Shown: positions 8,957 to 21,134, counted from the stretch's first letter. The stretch is 64,000 nucleotides of DNA from Pectobacterium polaris (GCF_002307355.1 NZ_CP017481.1:2728001-2792000), one strand, 5' to 3'. Notes: generated by a model not told the origin, from the sequence alone. Made by a program: numbers and translations.

Positions 8957-9292
8957 ATGTCATCAAAATCCGAAGCCATACGGGAGAGAAATGCGTTTTC
9001 TCTTGCCGATCTCTATGGTGAAGACATTTCCCCTGATGCCGCAGATGCTGACATGGCTGCCTTCGAACGTTCTATGGATGATATGCTCCCTGTATTACTT
9101 TCCGCTAGTGCAGAGAAAACGGATCTCACCACCGATTCGCTGAGAAAAAAACGTGCCGTTGCAGCTAAAACTGATGAGACTGCCTTAGTGGAACATATTG
9201 TTTTGGTAGAAAATTCAGGAATGCACAGGGATAGTGAAACAAGGCGTCGACGGAATAAACCGGTATTTTCTTCCAGATTCAAAAGTAAGTGA
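8957..9292 (+). CDS. Small protein of unknown function, partner of the zeta-like kinase
   Basis: 111 residues, not recognised. The ATG follows a strong AAGGAG 26 bp after the kinase stop, so the two are very likely translated from one message. The N-terminal half is acidic (EDISPDAADADMAAFERSMD), the C-terminal end basic (SETRRRRNKP), and there is no signal peptide or membrane segment. The context suggests an antitoxin or modulator, but in classical epsilon-zeta pairs the antitoxin gene comes first, so this is only a guess. Confidence 0.7.
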   Translation: MSSKSEAIRERNAFSLADLYGEDISPDAADADMAAFERSMDDMLPVLLSASAEKTDLTTDSLRKKRAVAAKTDETALVEHIVLVENSGMHRDSETRRRRNKPVFSSRFKSK

Positions 9293-9293
9293 T

Positions 9294-9325
9294 AAATCGG
9301 CTTCACATCAGAAGCCGATTTCAAT
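9294..9325. terminator. Bidirectional terminator between the zeta pair and the iron-transport operon
   Basis: An 11-bp perfect stem (9294-9304 with 9311-9321) and a six-base loop. The stem begins AAAT and ends ATTT, so it can terminate the + strand zeta operon and the - strand iron operon that converge here. Confidence 0.8.
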
Positions 9326-9368
9326 TCATCGAACCGCATTACCATTCTATTTCTAGATTACCCTACTT

Positions 9369-10049
9369 CTAGCGTCGTTCCCGCCATTCCAACGTGCCTG
9401 CTTTCAAATAGCCAATGTGGCTGGCCATCAGTTCGGCTTCTTGTTCGCTGTGTGTGACTAAGAGCGCGGTTTGTCCAGCGTCGCGCAGGATGTCGCGTAC
9501 TTCCTGTCCCAGTCGTTTGCGGCTGTCGGGGTCGAGGCTGGATAGGGGTTCGTCGAGCAGCAGCACGGCAGGTTGCGGGGCCAGCGCCCGCGCGAGTGCA
9601 ATACGCTGCTGTTGTCCGCCGGACATTTCATGCGGATAGCGCTGTGCCAGCGAGATAAGATCGACCAACTCAAGCATGGTGCGGACGCGCGACTGCTGAA
9701 GATCCTTCGGCTGTTTTCTCAGGCCAAAGGCAATATTCTGCTCGGCGGTCAGATGGGGAAACAATGCGTAGTCCTGAAATACCATCCCGACGTTGCGCTG
9801 TTCCGGCGGCAGATGCACATTCGGGCCAGCCACACAGCGTCCGCCGACGTGAATCGTTCCCTGAGTCAGGTGCTCAAAACCCGCAATCGCGCGTAAAGCC
9901 GTGGTTTTACCGCATCCTGATGCGCCCAGCAGACAGGCCAGTTCGCCCGCGGCAACTTCCATAGAAAAACCGTTCAGCACGTGATGCACATTGTGTTTGT
10001 GCCCGTAGGCGACGTGGACATTATTCAGAACGAGTGTAGCCTCAGACAC
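9369..10049 (-). CDS. fbpC: Iron(III) ABC transporter ATP-binding protein, short form
   Basis: 226 residues. Walker A LLGASGCGKTT, Q-loop VFQDYALFPHL, signature MSGGQQQR, Walker B LLLDEPLSSLDPD and H-loop LVTHSEQEAE are all present, so the ATPase should work. Usual FbpC proteins have about 340-350 residues with C-terminal regulatory beta domains; this one stops soon after the ATPase core (GYLKAGTLEWRERR). It lies 21 bp after the permease gene and is the last gene of the operon. It would power iron import through the permease at 10071. Confidence 0.85.
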   Translation of the reverse strand: MSEATLVLNNVHVAYGHKHNVHHVLNGFSMEVAAGELACLLGASGCGKTTALRAIAGFEHLTQGTIHVGGRCVAGPNVHLPPEQRNVGMVFQDYALFPHLTAEQNIAFGLRKQPKDLQQSRVRTMLELVDLISLAQRYPHEMSGGQQQRIALARALAPQPAVLLLDEPLSSLDPDSRKRLGQEVRDILRDAGQTALLVTHSEQEAELMASHIGYLKAGTLEWRERR

Positions 10050-10070
10050 CTTGACTCTTCCTCATGATTT

Positions 10071-11735
10071 TCATTCTTTCTCAACCGACGTTTTTAGCTG
10101 ACTGCGGGCCAGCAGCACAACGGGCAGCGTACCCGCCAGCACGATCAGCAGTGCGGCAATCGCGCCTTCTTCGTAGGTGCCTCTGGCGGCTTCGGCATAC
10201 AAAACGGTCGCCAGCGTTTCGAAATTAACCGGCCGCAGCAGCAGCGTGGCGGGGAGCTCTTTCATCGCATCGGCAAACACCAGCAGCGCACTGGTCACCA
10301 GCGCCGGACGCAGCAGGGGAAGGTGCACGCGGAAAAAGGTGACGAATTCACTTTCGCCCAGCAGACGCGATGCCTGTTCCATCACCGGGGGGATGCGCGT
10401 CAGCCCGGCATCAAGTGCACCAATCCCAATCGCCATAAAGCGAATAGCGCAGCAGACCACTAGCAGGATACCGGCGGAAAGCAGCGGCAATCCCTTATAG
10501 CCTATCAAGTCGGCGAGGAAATTATCCGTCGCCATGCCGGGCGTCAGCATGCCAATCGCCAGTACCGTACCGGGAACGGCATAGCCCAGCGAGGCAATTC
10601 TCAGTAGGGTGCGGCGGCGTTCTGGTGAGCGATCATTGATAGCTGAATGACGGGCATACCACGCAATAATCAGGCTAACGAATGTGACGACCAGCGTGAC
10701 GCCAACGGCCAGCAGAAGCGAGTTCTGCAACGACTGTATCAGGCCAGCGGAGATCGTCACGCTATCGCCCAATCGCTTGGCGCTTTCCCATGCCAAAAAG
10801 AGGGCAGGGGCGATGAAGCCGAGCAGGATAGGCAACGCGGTCGCACAGGTCGCCAACCAGGCGCGTACACCTTTCAGCGGTGCGGGCATGATGCCGCGCA
10901 TCTGCCGGCTGGTACCGTAGCGCTGGTTTTTCCGGCCATAATATTCCAGCGTCAACAACAGGATGACCACCGTCAGCATCGTGCAGGCAATTTGCGCGGC
11001 GGCGGGTAAATCCGAGCGGGTGACCCAGGTGGTGTAAACCGTCACGGTCAGCGTATTGACCCCAAGAAATTCGGAGGCACCAATGTCATTCAACGTTTCC
11101 AGCAAGGCCAGACTGGTGCCGACGGCTAACGCAGGGCGCGCCATTGGCAAGGCGACGTGCAGGAAGGTGCCCGTTGCGCTCAAACCCAGCGTGCGAGCGG
11201 CTTCCAGCAAATGTGCCGGCTGGCTGATAAACATCGCGCGCATAGTCAGATAAACGTACGGATAGAGCACCAGCCCGAGCAGCAGAATCGCGCCCGTCAT
11301 GGAGCGCAGATCCGGCAGGCGGAACTGACGCGGACTGTCGTAGCCCAGCACACTGCGGATCGCTTCCTGAATCGGCCCTATAGGATGCAGCAGATCGAGC
11401 CAGGCAAAAGCGACAATGTAGGTTGGCATCGCCAGCGGTAGCAGCAGCGCCCAGCTAACGAACTGTCTGCCGGGGAAATCAAACGCGGTCACCAGCCAGG
11501 CGCAGCCAGCACCAATCACCATGACGAGTGCGCCGACGCCGACGAGCAGAATGAGCGTGTTGAGTGCGGCATCGGGCAGCACGTAGCGCATCAGGTGATC
11601 CCAATGGCCAACACCCGCGCCAGCTGCTAGCCAAAGCAGGGAAACCAGCGGAGCCAGTACGCCGAGTGCAATGATGACGGCAGCGATGCGAAGCGGAGAA
11701 AAAAAGAGGCGCGGCCGCCCGAAGGCGCCGCGCAT
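10071..11735 (-). CDS. fbpB: Iron(III) ABC transporter permease
   Basis: 554 residues from the ATG at 11735; an in-frame TTG at 11768 would overlap the binding-protein gene by 17 bases and is less likely. It is a fused two-half permease of the FbpB/SfuB type with about twelve membrane segments. Each half has an EAA-type loop, seen as LLEAARTLGLSATGTFLHVA and in the second half as MEQASRLLGESEFVTFFRVH. It moves iron across the inner membrane with the ATPase at 9369 and the binding protein at 11752. Confidence 0.9.
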   Translation of the reverse strand: MRGAFGRPRLFFSPLRIAAVIIALGVLAPLVSLLWLAAGAGVGHWDHLMRYVLPDAALNTLILLVGVGALVMVIGAGCAWLVTAFDFPGRQFVSWALLLPLAMPTYIVAFAWLDLLHPIGPIQEAIRSVLGYDSPRQFRLPDLRSMTGAILLLGLVLYPYVYLTMRAMFISQPAHLLEAARTLGLSATGTFLHVALPMARPALAVGTSLALLETLNDIGASEFLGVNTLTVTVYTTWVTRSDLPAAAQIACTMLTVVILLLTLEYYGRKNQRYGTSRQMRGIMPAPLKGVRAWLATCATALPILLGFIAPALFLAWESAKRLGDSVTISAGLIQSLQNSLLLAVGVTLVVTFVSLIIAWYARHSAINDRSPERRRTLLRIASLGYAVPGTVLAIGMLTPGMATDNFLADLIGYKGLPLLSAGILLVVCCAIRFMAIGIGALDAGLTRIPPVMEQASRLLGESEFVTFFRVHLPLLRPALVTSALLVFADAMKELPATLLLRPVNFETLATVLYAEAARGTYEEGAIAALLIVLAGTLPVVLLARSQLKTSVEKE

Positions 11736-11751
11736 GGTTGACGAACCGGTC

Positions 11752-12801
11752 TTATTGATCGAATCCAACTTTATCTACCAACTGACTGGCCTGTTTACGG
11801 AATTTAACGATGTCGGTCAGCGGAGTGCTATCCACATTAACTTCACCAATCGTGCTGCTAATGGTGGAGTCCAGCGTGACGCCTTTGCGAACCGGATATT
11901 CGTAGTTTGCCTGTGCGTAGATCTGCTGAGCCGGCGCGGAGACCAGATACTCCATCAATTTCACGGCCTGATCTTTATGCGGAGCATGACGTGCAACGGC
12001 TGCACCGCTGATATTGACGTGTGTGCCGCCGTTTTCAAATGTAGGTTGAACGACTTTGATGGCATCGCCCCATTTACGGGCATCGGTGCCTTCTTTGGCG
12101 TTCTTCATATGGCCGACATAATACGAGTTCGCCAGACCTACATCGCAGATGCCGCCGAGGATGTCGCGCGCCACGTCACGGTCACCGCCAGTCGCTTTAC
12201 GCGCCAGGTTGTCTTTCACACCGCGCAGCCAGGTTTCGGTTTTGGCTTCACCGTGGTGGGCAATCATCGCAGCAACCAGTGCGGTATTGTAAGGGTGTTG
12301 ACCCGCACGGATACACACTTTGCCTTTCCATTTCGGATCGGCCAGATCTTCGTAAGTGATGCCGGTCAGCGGCAGTGATTTTTCTGCATAGAGCACGCGA
12401 GAGCGCATCGACAGACCAAACCATTGGTTATCTTTGTCACGCAGCGCCGCCGGGATAGCCTCGGTTAATGCACTGGACTGAATTGGCTGTGTGACACCGG
12501 CTTCTACCAGATCGATCAGGTTACCGGCATCAACGGTCATCAGCAGGTCAGCCGGTGAGTTTTGGCCTTCTGCCTTCACTCGCTCCAGCATGCCGTCCTT
12601 GATGAACACGGTATTGACTTTAACCGACGTCTCTTTGGTGAACGCATCCAGCAGCGGCTGAATCAGGCCGGGCTCACGCGTGGTATAGAGCGTCAGAGAG
12701 TCATCTGCGGCAGCAGCGGGCAGTGCATAGGCAACCATTAGCGATGAGGCTAGCGTCAGCAGGCGCGCTTTTTTGCGCAGAACAGACAGTGTTTTTGACA
12801 T
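11752..12801 (-). CDS. fbpA: Iron(III)-binding periplasmic protein
   Basis: 349 residues with a signal peptide of about 31 residues (basic start, hydrophobic core, ALPAAA before the mature DDSLTLYTTRE). It has the transferrin-like fold of FbpA/SfuA/HitA. The Tyr-Tyr pair in ANSYYVGHM (227-228) is where the family coordinates ferric iron. It is the first gene of a three-gene - strand operon, and an upstream Fur-like site fits iron control. Some relatives bind other metals or carbohydrates, but the tyrosines favour iron. Confidence 0.9.
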   Translation of the reverse strand: MSKTLSVLRKKARLLTLASSLMVAYALPAAAADDSLTLYTTREPGLIQPLLDAFTKETSVKVNTVFIKDGMLERVKAEGQNSPADLLMTVDAGNLIDLVEAGVTQPIQSSALTEAIPAALRDKDNQWFGLSMRSRVLYAEKSLPLTGITYEDLADPKWKGKVCIRAGQHPYNTALVAAMIAHHGEAKTETWLRGVKDNLARKATGGDRDVARDILGGICDVGLANSYYVGHMKNAKEGTDARKWGDAIKVVQPTFENGGTHVNISGAAVARHAPHKDQAVKLMEYLVSAPAQQIYAQANYEYPVRKGVTLDSTISSTIGEVNVDSTPLTDIVKFRKQASQLVDKVGFDQ

Positions 12802-12877
12802 GTTATTATCTTCTCCAGAGTGAATGTGGGGCTAAATTAATAAAATAAGGAGATATTTTCTGCAGGTGACAAAAACT

Positions 12878-12896
12878 ATATATGATAATCACTCTT
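12878..12896 (-). promoter_or_regulatory. Possible Fur box upstream of the iron-transport operon
   Basis: The core TGATAATCA at 12883-12891 matches one half of the Fur consensus well; the flanking half-sites are degenerate (about 12 of 19 positions). It lies about 80 bp upstream of the binding-protein start in AT-rich DNA, a sensible place for iron repression. Suggestive only. Confidence 0.45.
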
Positions 12897-13035
12897 GTTT
12901 TCAATCTCATTAAGCTGCGCGGTCCGCGATCGTGATGAGGGTCAACATATGGGCTCATCGGGAGAAAGCGGCTGCGTTATTTTTCAGCACGTTGATAAAC
13001 ATAGCAGTGATTGATTATGTTGCGTGAGGTGAGCG

Positions 13036-13875
13036 CTATGGCGTCTGGCTTTCGGCCAGCCTGCTGATATGCATGGTCAGCCAGGTAAGCTCTTCTTTCG
13101 GCAAGGCCATTTGGTATTTTTCCTGCACGTAATCCCTGATGGCCCAGGAAATCGCCATCGCGTCAGGATAGTGTTTCAGCAGTTCCTGATAGAAATCGTC
13201 TGTGCGTCCAGGTGCGATTTTGCGGGCAATGACCCGTTCGGAGAAATAGCGTAGATGGGTGATAAAACGGAGATAATCGACGGCGTTGACATCAATATTC
13301 TTGTTTAATTTGTAGCGGACAATCTCCGCCAGACGATTCACCAGTTGAACCTGCTGGTGGGCATCGGCAATTTCGGCGCTGCCGGCGGCATTGATGAGGT
13401 GGAATGCGATATTGATGGCTTCGTCATCGGGCAGCGTAACGTTAAAGCGCGCCGACACGCGATCTTTTGCCTGCACGCCGAGGGCGTACTCTTTTTGGTA
13501 ATAGCGTTTTACTTCCCAACTGAGTTTATTGATGAAGTGGTTGCCCGTTTTGCTACGTTCAACCGCAAAATAGAGATGTTCCGCCAGCGTAAAGAACAGC
13601 ACCGAATTAAGTTTTTCGGCGTACTGACTTTGCGCCAGCGTGACGATCTCATGCGTGATGTCAAAAAAAGCCGCAGGAATGGTGTCGGGCAATGAAAGAA
13701 AATGCCGTGATTTCAGGTTTTCCAGCGGAATGAAAACCTGCTCAACGTGCGTCACATCAATCAATGAACCGGGTTTGGCACCAAATCCGATGCCTTTACC
13801 CAACAGGATCATCTCCTGCTGTTCATGGTCGACTAACAGCATGCTGTTATTTAACGCTTTTTTCACTTTAATCAC
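13036..13875 (-). CDS. BglG/LicT-family transcriptional antiterminator
   Basis: 279 residues. Residues about 1-55 form the RNA-binding CAT domain (KALNNSMLLVDHEQQEMILLGKGIGFG), followed by two PTS-regulated PRD domains (about 65-170 and 175-279) with conserved histidines such as ITHEIV and HLINAAG. Phosphorylation by the PTS controls dimerisation of such proteins; the active dimer binds a RAT hairpin and prevents termination. The expected target is the leader at 17321-17396 upstream of this same operon. It is the last gene here, whereas the antiterminator comes first in bgl and arb operons, so its own expression depends on read-through. Confidence 0.9.
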   Translation of the reverse strand: MIKVKKALNNSMLLVDHEQQEMILLGKGIGFGAKPGSLIDVTHVEQVFIPLENLKSRHFLSLPDTIPAAFFDITHEIVTLAQSQYAEKLNSVLFFTLAEHLYFAVERSKTGNHFINKLSWEVKRYYQKEYALGVQAKDRVSARFNVTLPDDEAINIAFHLINAAGSAEIADAHQQVQLVNRLAEIVRYKLNKNIDVNAVDYLRFITHLRYFSERVIARKIAPGRTDDFYQELLKHYPDAMAISWAIRDYVQEKYQMALPKEELTWLTMHISRLAESQTP

Positions 13876-13968
13876 GTTTTTCTTCCAATCATGCTGGTTT
13901 TCTCATTACGTTTTTCCAATCACCGTCTTTCCTGTCATTGCTCACGTAGCCTGCGGCAGCGCTGTCTG

Positions 13969-17294
<3,326 letters not shown>

Positions 17295-17320
17295 ACGACG
17301 ATTCCCCTGGTCCAGAAACG

Positions 17321-17373
17321 AAAAAAGACCTGAAGCACTTCCCATGATGTTGAGTGGGAGAGCTTCAGGTCTT
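17321..17373 (-). terminator. Leader (attenuator) terminator of the beta-glucoside operon
   Basis: Read on the - strand, a perfect 12-bp stem AAGACCTGAAGC/GCTTCAGGTCTT (17362-17373 and 17325-17336) with a 25-nt loop is followed by a T run (17324-17321). It ends about 26 bp before the EII start codon, so transcription stops unless the structure is prevented. Confidence 0.9.
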
Positions 17374-17396
17374 GCCTAGAAAACTAGTTACACGCC
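17368..17396 (-). promoter_or_regulatory. RAT ribonucleic antiterminator sequence
   Basis: A 29-nt stretch on the - strand, from GGCGTGTAACTAG to CTAGGCAAGACC, matches the BglG/LicT RAT consensus at about 19 positions, including its conserved ends. It folds as CTAG-TTTT-CTAG and overlaps the first six bases of the terminator stem. Binding of the antiterminator from 13036 here would block termination. Confidence 0.85.
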
Positions 17397-17746
17397 TGTG
17401 CTGCTGTTGTAAGTCCTCGCACGCGGGAAAGTCAAACAGATCGTGCAGCCTTAATGGGTAAGTGTGATGGCAATAGCAGAATGGAGGGATTAGCCTGACG
17501 GCGCCGATGAATCTCAGGCATGTTGCATAAAACATGGCGCTTTTTAACCGATTATAGAAAACAGAACGAGATAAACTCGCCAAGTGCAAATGGGTAAGTG
17601 AGAGGCGAAAAGCACGTATGATTTCTGTAACATGAAGAGGTCATAGTAGGTAGAAGTAGTTTGCACAGATGGCGGTTTTAAATACGTCAAATGCCACGTT
17701 AATTGATTGTTTTTATTTATAATATTCATCTCTGGAATTTATTGTT

Positions 17747-18793
17747 ATGACTGATGATTTGCTTTCTCACCTTTCGAGCGCGTTACGTTCAGAGGATACC
17801 TTCGAGGGGTTGGTTCGCCAGTTATTGGTCATGCTGGAGCTGGTCACCGATCTGGAATCGACGTACCTGACGCAGGTTGACACCGAAGCGGGTTTCCAAA
17901 ATATCCTGTTTGCTCACAACACGAAAACGCTCAACATCCCTGAAGGGGCCTCGGTTCCGTGGCATGACACGTTGTGCAAGCGTGCGCTGGACGAAGGGCA
18001 AAGTTACACGCCTAACGTGGCCGAATGCTGGGGGGATTCTGAGGCGGCACAAGCGTTAGGTATTACGACTTATGCCAGTACGCCAGTGTGTATGGACAAC
18101 GGGCAATTATACGGTACGCTCTGTGCTGCGAGTTCTGACCATAAGCCGCTGACAACCAAAGGTGAACAGATCCTGAGTCTATTCGCGCAGCTTATTGCTC
18201 AGCAGGTGCAGAAAGAGTGGTTGGTGCAGCAATTGACGGCCGCCAATGCCGCATTACATGAATACTCTTACACCGATTCACTGACCGGACTGCTTAATCG
18301 CCGGGGCGTGTTTTACTCGCTCGACGCGATGTTTTCTCAGGCAAAGAATGACCATCAGCAGGCGCTCATTGTATTCATTGACCTCGATGGCTTTAAGAGA
18401 ATTAACGACCAGTTCGGCCACGAAGCCGGTGATATCTTCTTGCAAGAGGTCGGTCGACGCTTGCTGGCGTGGGGGAATCCGGGGGATGTTGTCGGGCGTC
18501 TTGGTGGTGATGAATTTGTCTTTGCCCGTATGGTCAACGTTGCGCCGGGAGAGAATGAACGCGTGATTTCTTCCTTCAGAGACGACATTACGCCTTTGTT
18601 ACAGGGGAATTATTCACTCGGTACGGTCAGCATCGAATATTTAGGCGCAAGCATCGGGATTGTCACGGCAGATCCTTCCGTCGAGGAGCCTGGTGCTGTG
18701 ATCCGTCGAGCCGATGCCGCAATGTACGCCAATAAAGTTATGCGAAAAAAAGATCAAACTCGCGCTTTTGACGTCATCACAGCACAACCGTAA
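17747..18793 (+). CDS. GAF-domain diguanylate cyclase
   Basis: 348 residues, soluble. A GAF sensor domain spans about residues 15-155 and a GGDEF domain about 170-340. Substrate and metal motifs are intact: TDSLTGLLNRRG, FIDLDGFKRINDQFGHEAGD and RLGGDEF (253-257), so it should make cyclic di-GMP. The product-inhibition site RxxD, normally five residues before GGDEF, is NPGD here, so feedback inhibition may be lost. What the GAF domain senses is unknown. The gene is monocistronic, divergent from the beta-glucoside operon, with about 370 bp between them. Confidence 0.9.
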   Translation: MTDDLLSHLSSALRSEDTFEGLVRQLLVMLELVTDLESTYLTQVDTEAGFQNILFAHNTKTLNIPEGASVPWHDTLCKRALDEGQSYTPNVAECWGDSEAAQALGITTYASTPVCMDNGQLYGTLCAASSDHKPLTTKGEQILSLFAQLIAQQVQKEWLVQQLTAANAALHEYSYTDSLTGLLNRRGVFYSLDAMFSQAKNDHQQALIVFIDLDGFKRINDQFGHEAGDIFLQEVGRRLLAWGNPGDVVGRLGGDEFVFARMVNVAPGENERVISSFRDDITPLLQGNYSLGTVSIEYLGASIGIVTADPSVEEPGAVIRRADAAMYANKVMRKKDQTRAFDVITAQP

Positions 18794-18822
18794 ATTCCTG
18801 TGCGGGGGTAATTATCTGCTCA

Positions 18823-19629
18823 TCAGGCATCTTTGGTTGCATCCTGAGTGAGTTTGCCATCTTCTAAGTGAAGTTTGGTGGGGGAAAGGAGTTCAAACAG
18901 ACGGCCGAACGGATCGGCGCCTTTGCCTGATTCCCCAGTCATAAAGTTGAAGTCCATTTCTATCAGGTACTTCAGACGTGGTACATAGCCTTCTGGTGCC
19001 TGTGCTTGTTCGATTAATGGCAGATTCTCATGGTGATCTAACACCATTTTGAAAAATTCGGTTTGTTTAAATTCGCCGCGATTCCACTCCAGTTTGCTTT
19101 GTGCCATGGCCATTGTACGCCACACTTGCTCCTGGTCATAAGCCTCGCTCCAGGCTGCACGTCGCTCATTCACTGTAAAGGTTCCGCTGTCGTCATAGGT
19201 AATCAGCGCCAGCTGTTCACGAGACAGGTCTTTGAAGGGGTTACTTCCTTGACCATTGGCGTATGCTGTAGCTTGTTTCGCTCTGGCTAATCGCTCGGGG
19301 TCATCGCTATTGGGGACTTCCGCATCGTGCGCTTTCTTACTACTGACATAGCCCATGCCGACCAGTTCATCATCCACGCTTCTGGCTCTGGCTGCTAGTG
19401 TACTGCGGTCGCTTTTGGCGTCTCTGGCTTCGGCCCTGACGGCAGCATCACTGAGCTGTTTTGCCAGCGTTGTAATACCGCTATTTTTTTTATTTGAATA
19501 ACCATCAGACGCTGTAGATGCAGACTGTGTGCTTTCGGATACGTTTTCCTGCTTTTTTATCGAGCGGCTGTCATTGGTGGACTGTGCATCTGCCACCGTA
19601 CTTTTTGAAAGGCTATTGAAGTTAATCAT
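18823..19629 (-). CDS. Conserved-looking protein of unknown function with Ser/Asn-rich N-terminus
   Basis: 268 residues from the ATG at 19629 (GAGAGAA upstream); a GTG at 19641 is possible. I do not recognise it. Residues 1-60 are rich in Ser, Thr, Asn and Lys, with no hydrophobic signal or membrane segment. The rest is charged and probably helical, with a central FKDLSREQLALITYDDSG segment. The polar N-terminus resembles those of type III effectors, but also many flexible cytoplasmic proteins. It is convergent with the diguanylate cyclase gene, with no evident operon partner. Confidence 0.75.
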   Translation of the reverse strand: MINFNSLSKSTVADAQSTNDSRSIKKQENVSESTQSASTASDGYSNKKNSGITTLAKQLSDAAVRAEARDAKSDRSTLAARARSVDDELVGMGYVSSKKAHDAEVPNSDDPERLARAKQATAYANGQGSNPFKDLSREQLALITYDDSGTFTVNERRAAWSEAYDQEQVWRTMAMAQSKLEWNRGEFKQTEFFKMVLDHHENLPLIEQAQAPEGYVPRLKYLIEMDFNFMTGESGKGADPFGRLFELLSPTKLHLEDGKLTQDATKDA

Positions 19630-19736
19630 TCGTTCTCTCACTCGTTGTGATTCAGGGATAAGTAACGATTAATGTCGCTTATCCCTATTCATAAAAAACG
19701 CCTGAGCGGTTGCTCTGCTATTTTTCAGTACGGGTG

Positions 19737-20189
19737 TTATCTCATGGTAATTTCTACATCTGAGTCGTGAGTATTGACGTTGGCATAAGTCACCCTCAGG
19801 TCGCAGCGTGCGCCGTTGCTTGGCGTGGTGCTCTTGGTCCATTGGGGGATTTTATTTCCGATTACATACTTCACAGTATATGTCATATCAAACTGGCAAA
19901 CTTTGGCTCCAACTTTGTAGCGAACATGCATTGAACCAACGTCATTGATTGGATTGGAGATCGTATATCTATCTGAATCCCCAGACTTGACGCTTTCTTT
20001 TGGCGTCGGTGAAGCATTTGCCTGCGAGAAAACTTCAGCTGTTGTCGTCGGAGAAAAAACAGCGGCAGGGGCGGAGGATGCGCCAAGATTCTTAAAGGTG
20101 ACATTGAATTTCGGGCCTGCATTAGCAGCAGCTGATGCAAAAAGGGCTGTCATGAACAGTGAAGACAACAGAATATTGCTTGATTTCAT
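19737..20189 (-). CDS. Small exported protein of unknown function
   Basis: 150 residues from the ATG at 20189, preceded at nine bases by GGAG; an in-frame ATG at 20204 overlaps that site. A clear Sec signal peptide (ILLSSLFMTALFASAAANA) is cleaved before GPKFNV. The mature part of about 127 residues is polar, has two cysteines (KVCQFDM and ARCDLRV) that could form a disulfide, and looks beta-rich. Not recognised; probably periplasmic or secreted. Coding DNA is more AT-rich than the genes to the left. Confidence 0.75.
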   Translation of the reverse strand: MKSSNILLSSLFMTALFASAAANAGPKFNVTFKNLGASSAPAAVFSPTTTAEVFSQANASPTPKESVKSGDSDRYTISNPINDVGSMHVRYKVGAKVCQFDMTYTVKYVIGNKIPQWTKSTTPSNGARCDLRVTYANVNTHDSDVEITMR

Positions 20190-20795
20190 TTGAAAAAACT
20201 CCATGTATTTTCATCTGTGACCACAGTCTTTTTATTCTTTCTATCCTACTACGCGGAATACGACGCTGTGTGCTGTAGCCGTAAACGCAGGCAGACCGCG
20301 TGATTTGATAATAAATCGGCATTATATAAAAAACGTTTAAGTATTTATGGTTATTTTAATAACGCTTTATAGGCCTTAAAAGTATATTTTCTTTCCATTC
20401 TTAATTTATTCATGCTAATAATATTTATTGCAATTATTAATTTACATGTCCTGCTTCTCCAGAGTAAGATGATTGTGTTATACGAACCGCTATAGACGGG
20501 ATTTTCTTACTGAGTTAGGTAGTCAGGTAATTATAATCTGGCTATTCTTTTCGGATTAGCGAACGATGCGGATAAACAGTGTGGATAGATCGATGATTGC
20601 TGTTGGTAAGCCTGTATTGTGGCATGAATGGCTATTTTGAATAATCGAAGAGTAGGGTACAGGGGCGCTTGTTAAGTCAAAAGACATCCAGCGCCTATTT
20701 TTTAATAAGTAGGGGTACTAAAGGTATATATGAACCATTCGATTTTCATGAAACCCAGCGTATATGCAACGGGAACATGACTAATCTATATCGTT
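20190..20795. other. AT-rich intergenic region
   Basis: 606 bp with no convincing protein gene. It contains the promoter side of the exported-protein gene, a TATAAT hexamer at 20532-20537 and a terminator-like hairpin at 20664-20702, so a small RNA on the + strand is possible but unproven. Confidence 0.5.
20664..20702 (+). terminator. Terminator-like hairpin, possible end of a small RNA
   Basis: A 6-bp stem GGCGCT/AGCGCC (20664-20669, 20690-20695) with a 20-nt loop, followed by TATTTTTT. No + strand gene ends here. Confidence 0.4.
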
Positions 20796-21134
20796 TTACC
20801 AGCCGCAGACGTTAGTGTCTTCATCCGCATCGTAGCCACGTACGATATTAACCAGTTCTTTTACTGCTTCAGCTGAAATTGTCTTGTCTTTTAACTCTTC
20901 GACCGTAGCGAGCTCTTTATCAACGGACACGCCGTTATTATTATTCGTGACTGTTAGCAAAAAACCTTTGTTATTTTCACTGGCTGAAGGCAGTTCGTTG
21001 AGTAATTCCACGACTGCACCTGCGGCGAAATCTGGCACATAAAAAGCCATCGGTTTAAGATAAGTTTTTTCTGCTTTCTCATTATTTTCGTGGTTCAATA
21101 ATGTTAAAGAATAGCCTTTATTTTCACTTGTCAT
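20796..21134 (-). CDS. Small acidic protein with internal repeat and Cys-Gly-Trp tail
   Basis: 112 residues, not recognised. Two similar blocks can be seen: SENKGYSLTLLNHENN and later VVELLNEL, then SENNKGFLLTVTNNNNG and later VKELVNIV. A short acidic tail RGYDADEDTNVCGW holds the only cysteine and the only tryptophan. There is no signal peptide. The gene begins 10 bp after the cupin gene (21145) and is almost surely co-transcribed with it. The leader-like body with a distinct Cys/Trp tail recalls precursors of ribosomally made modified peptides, but no modifying enzyme is recognised nearby apart from the redox genes. Confidence 0.7.
   Translation of the reverse strand: MTSENKGYSLTLLNHENNEKAEKTYLKPMAFYVPDFAAGAVVELLNELPSASENNKGFLLTVTNNNNGVSVDKELATVEELKDKTISAEAVKELVNIVRGYDADEDTNVCGW

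Noticed and set aside
11671..12378. 235-codon open frame on the + strand
   Set aside because: It is antisense to the iron-transport permease and binding-protein genes, has no ribosome binding site, and its translation has no recognisable domain.
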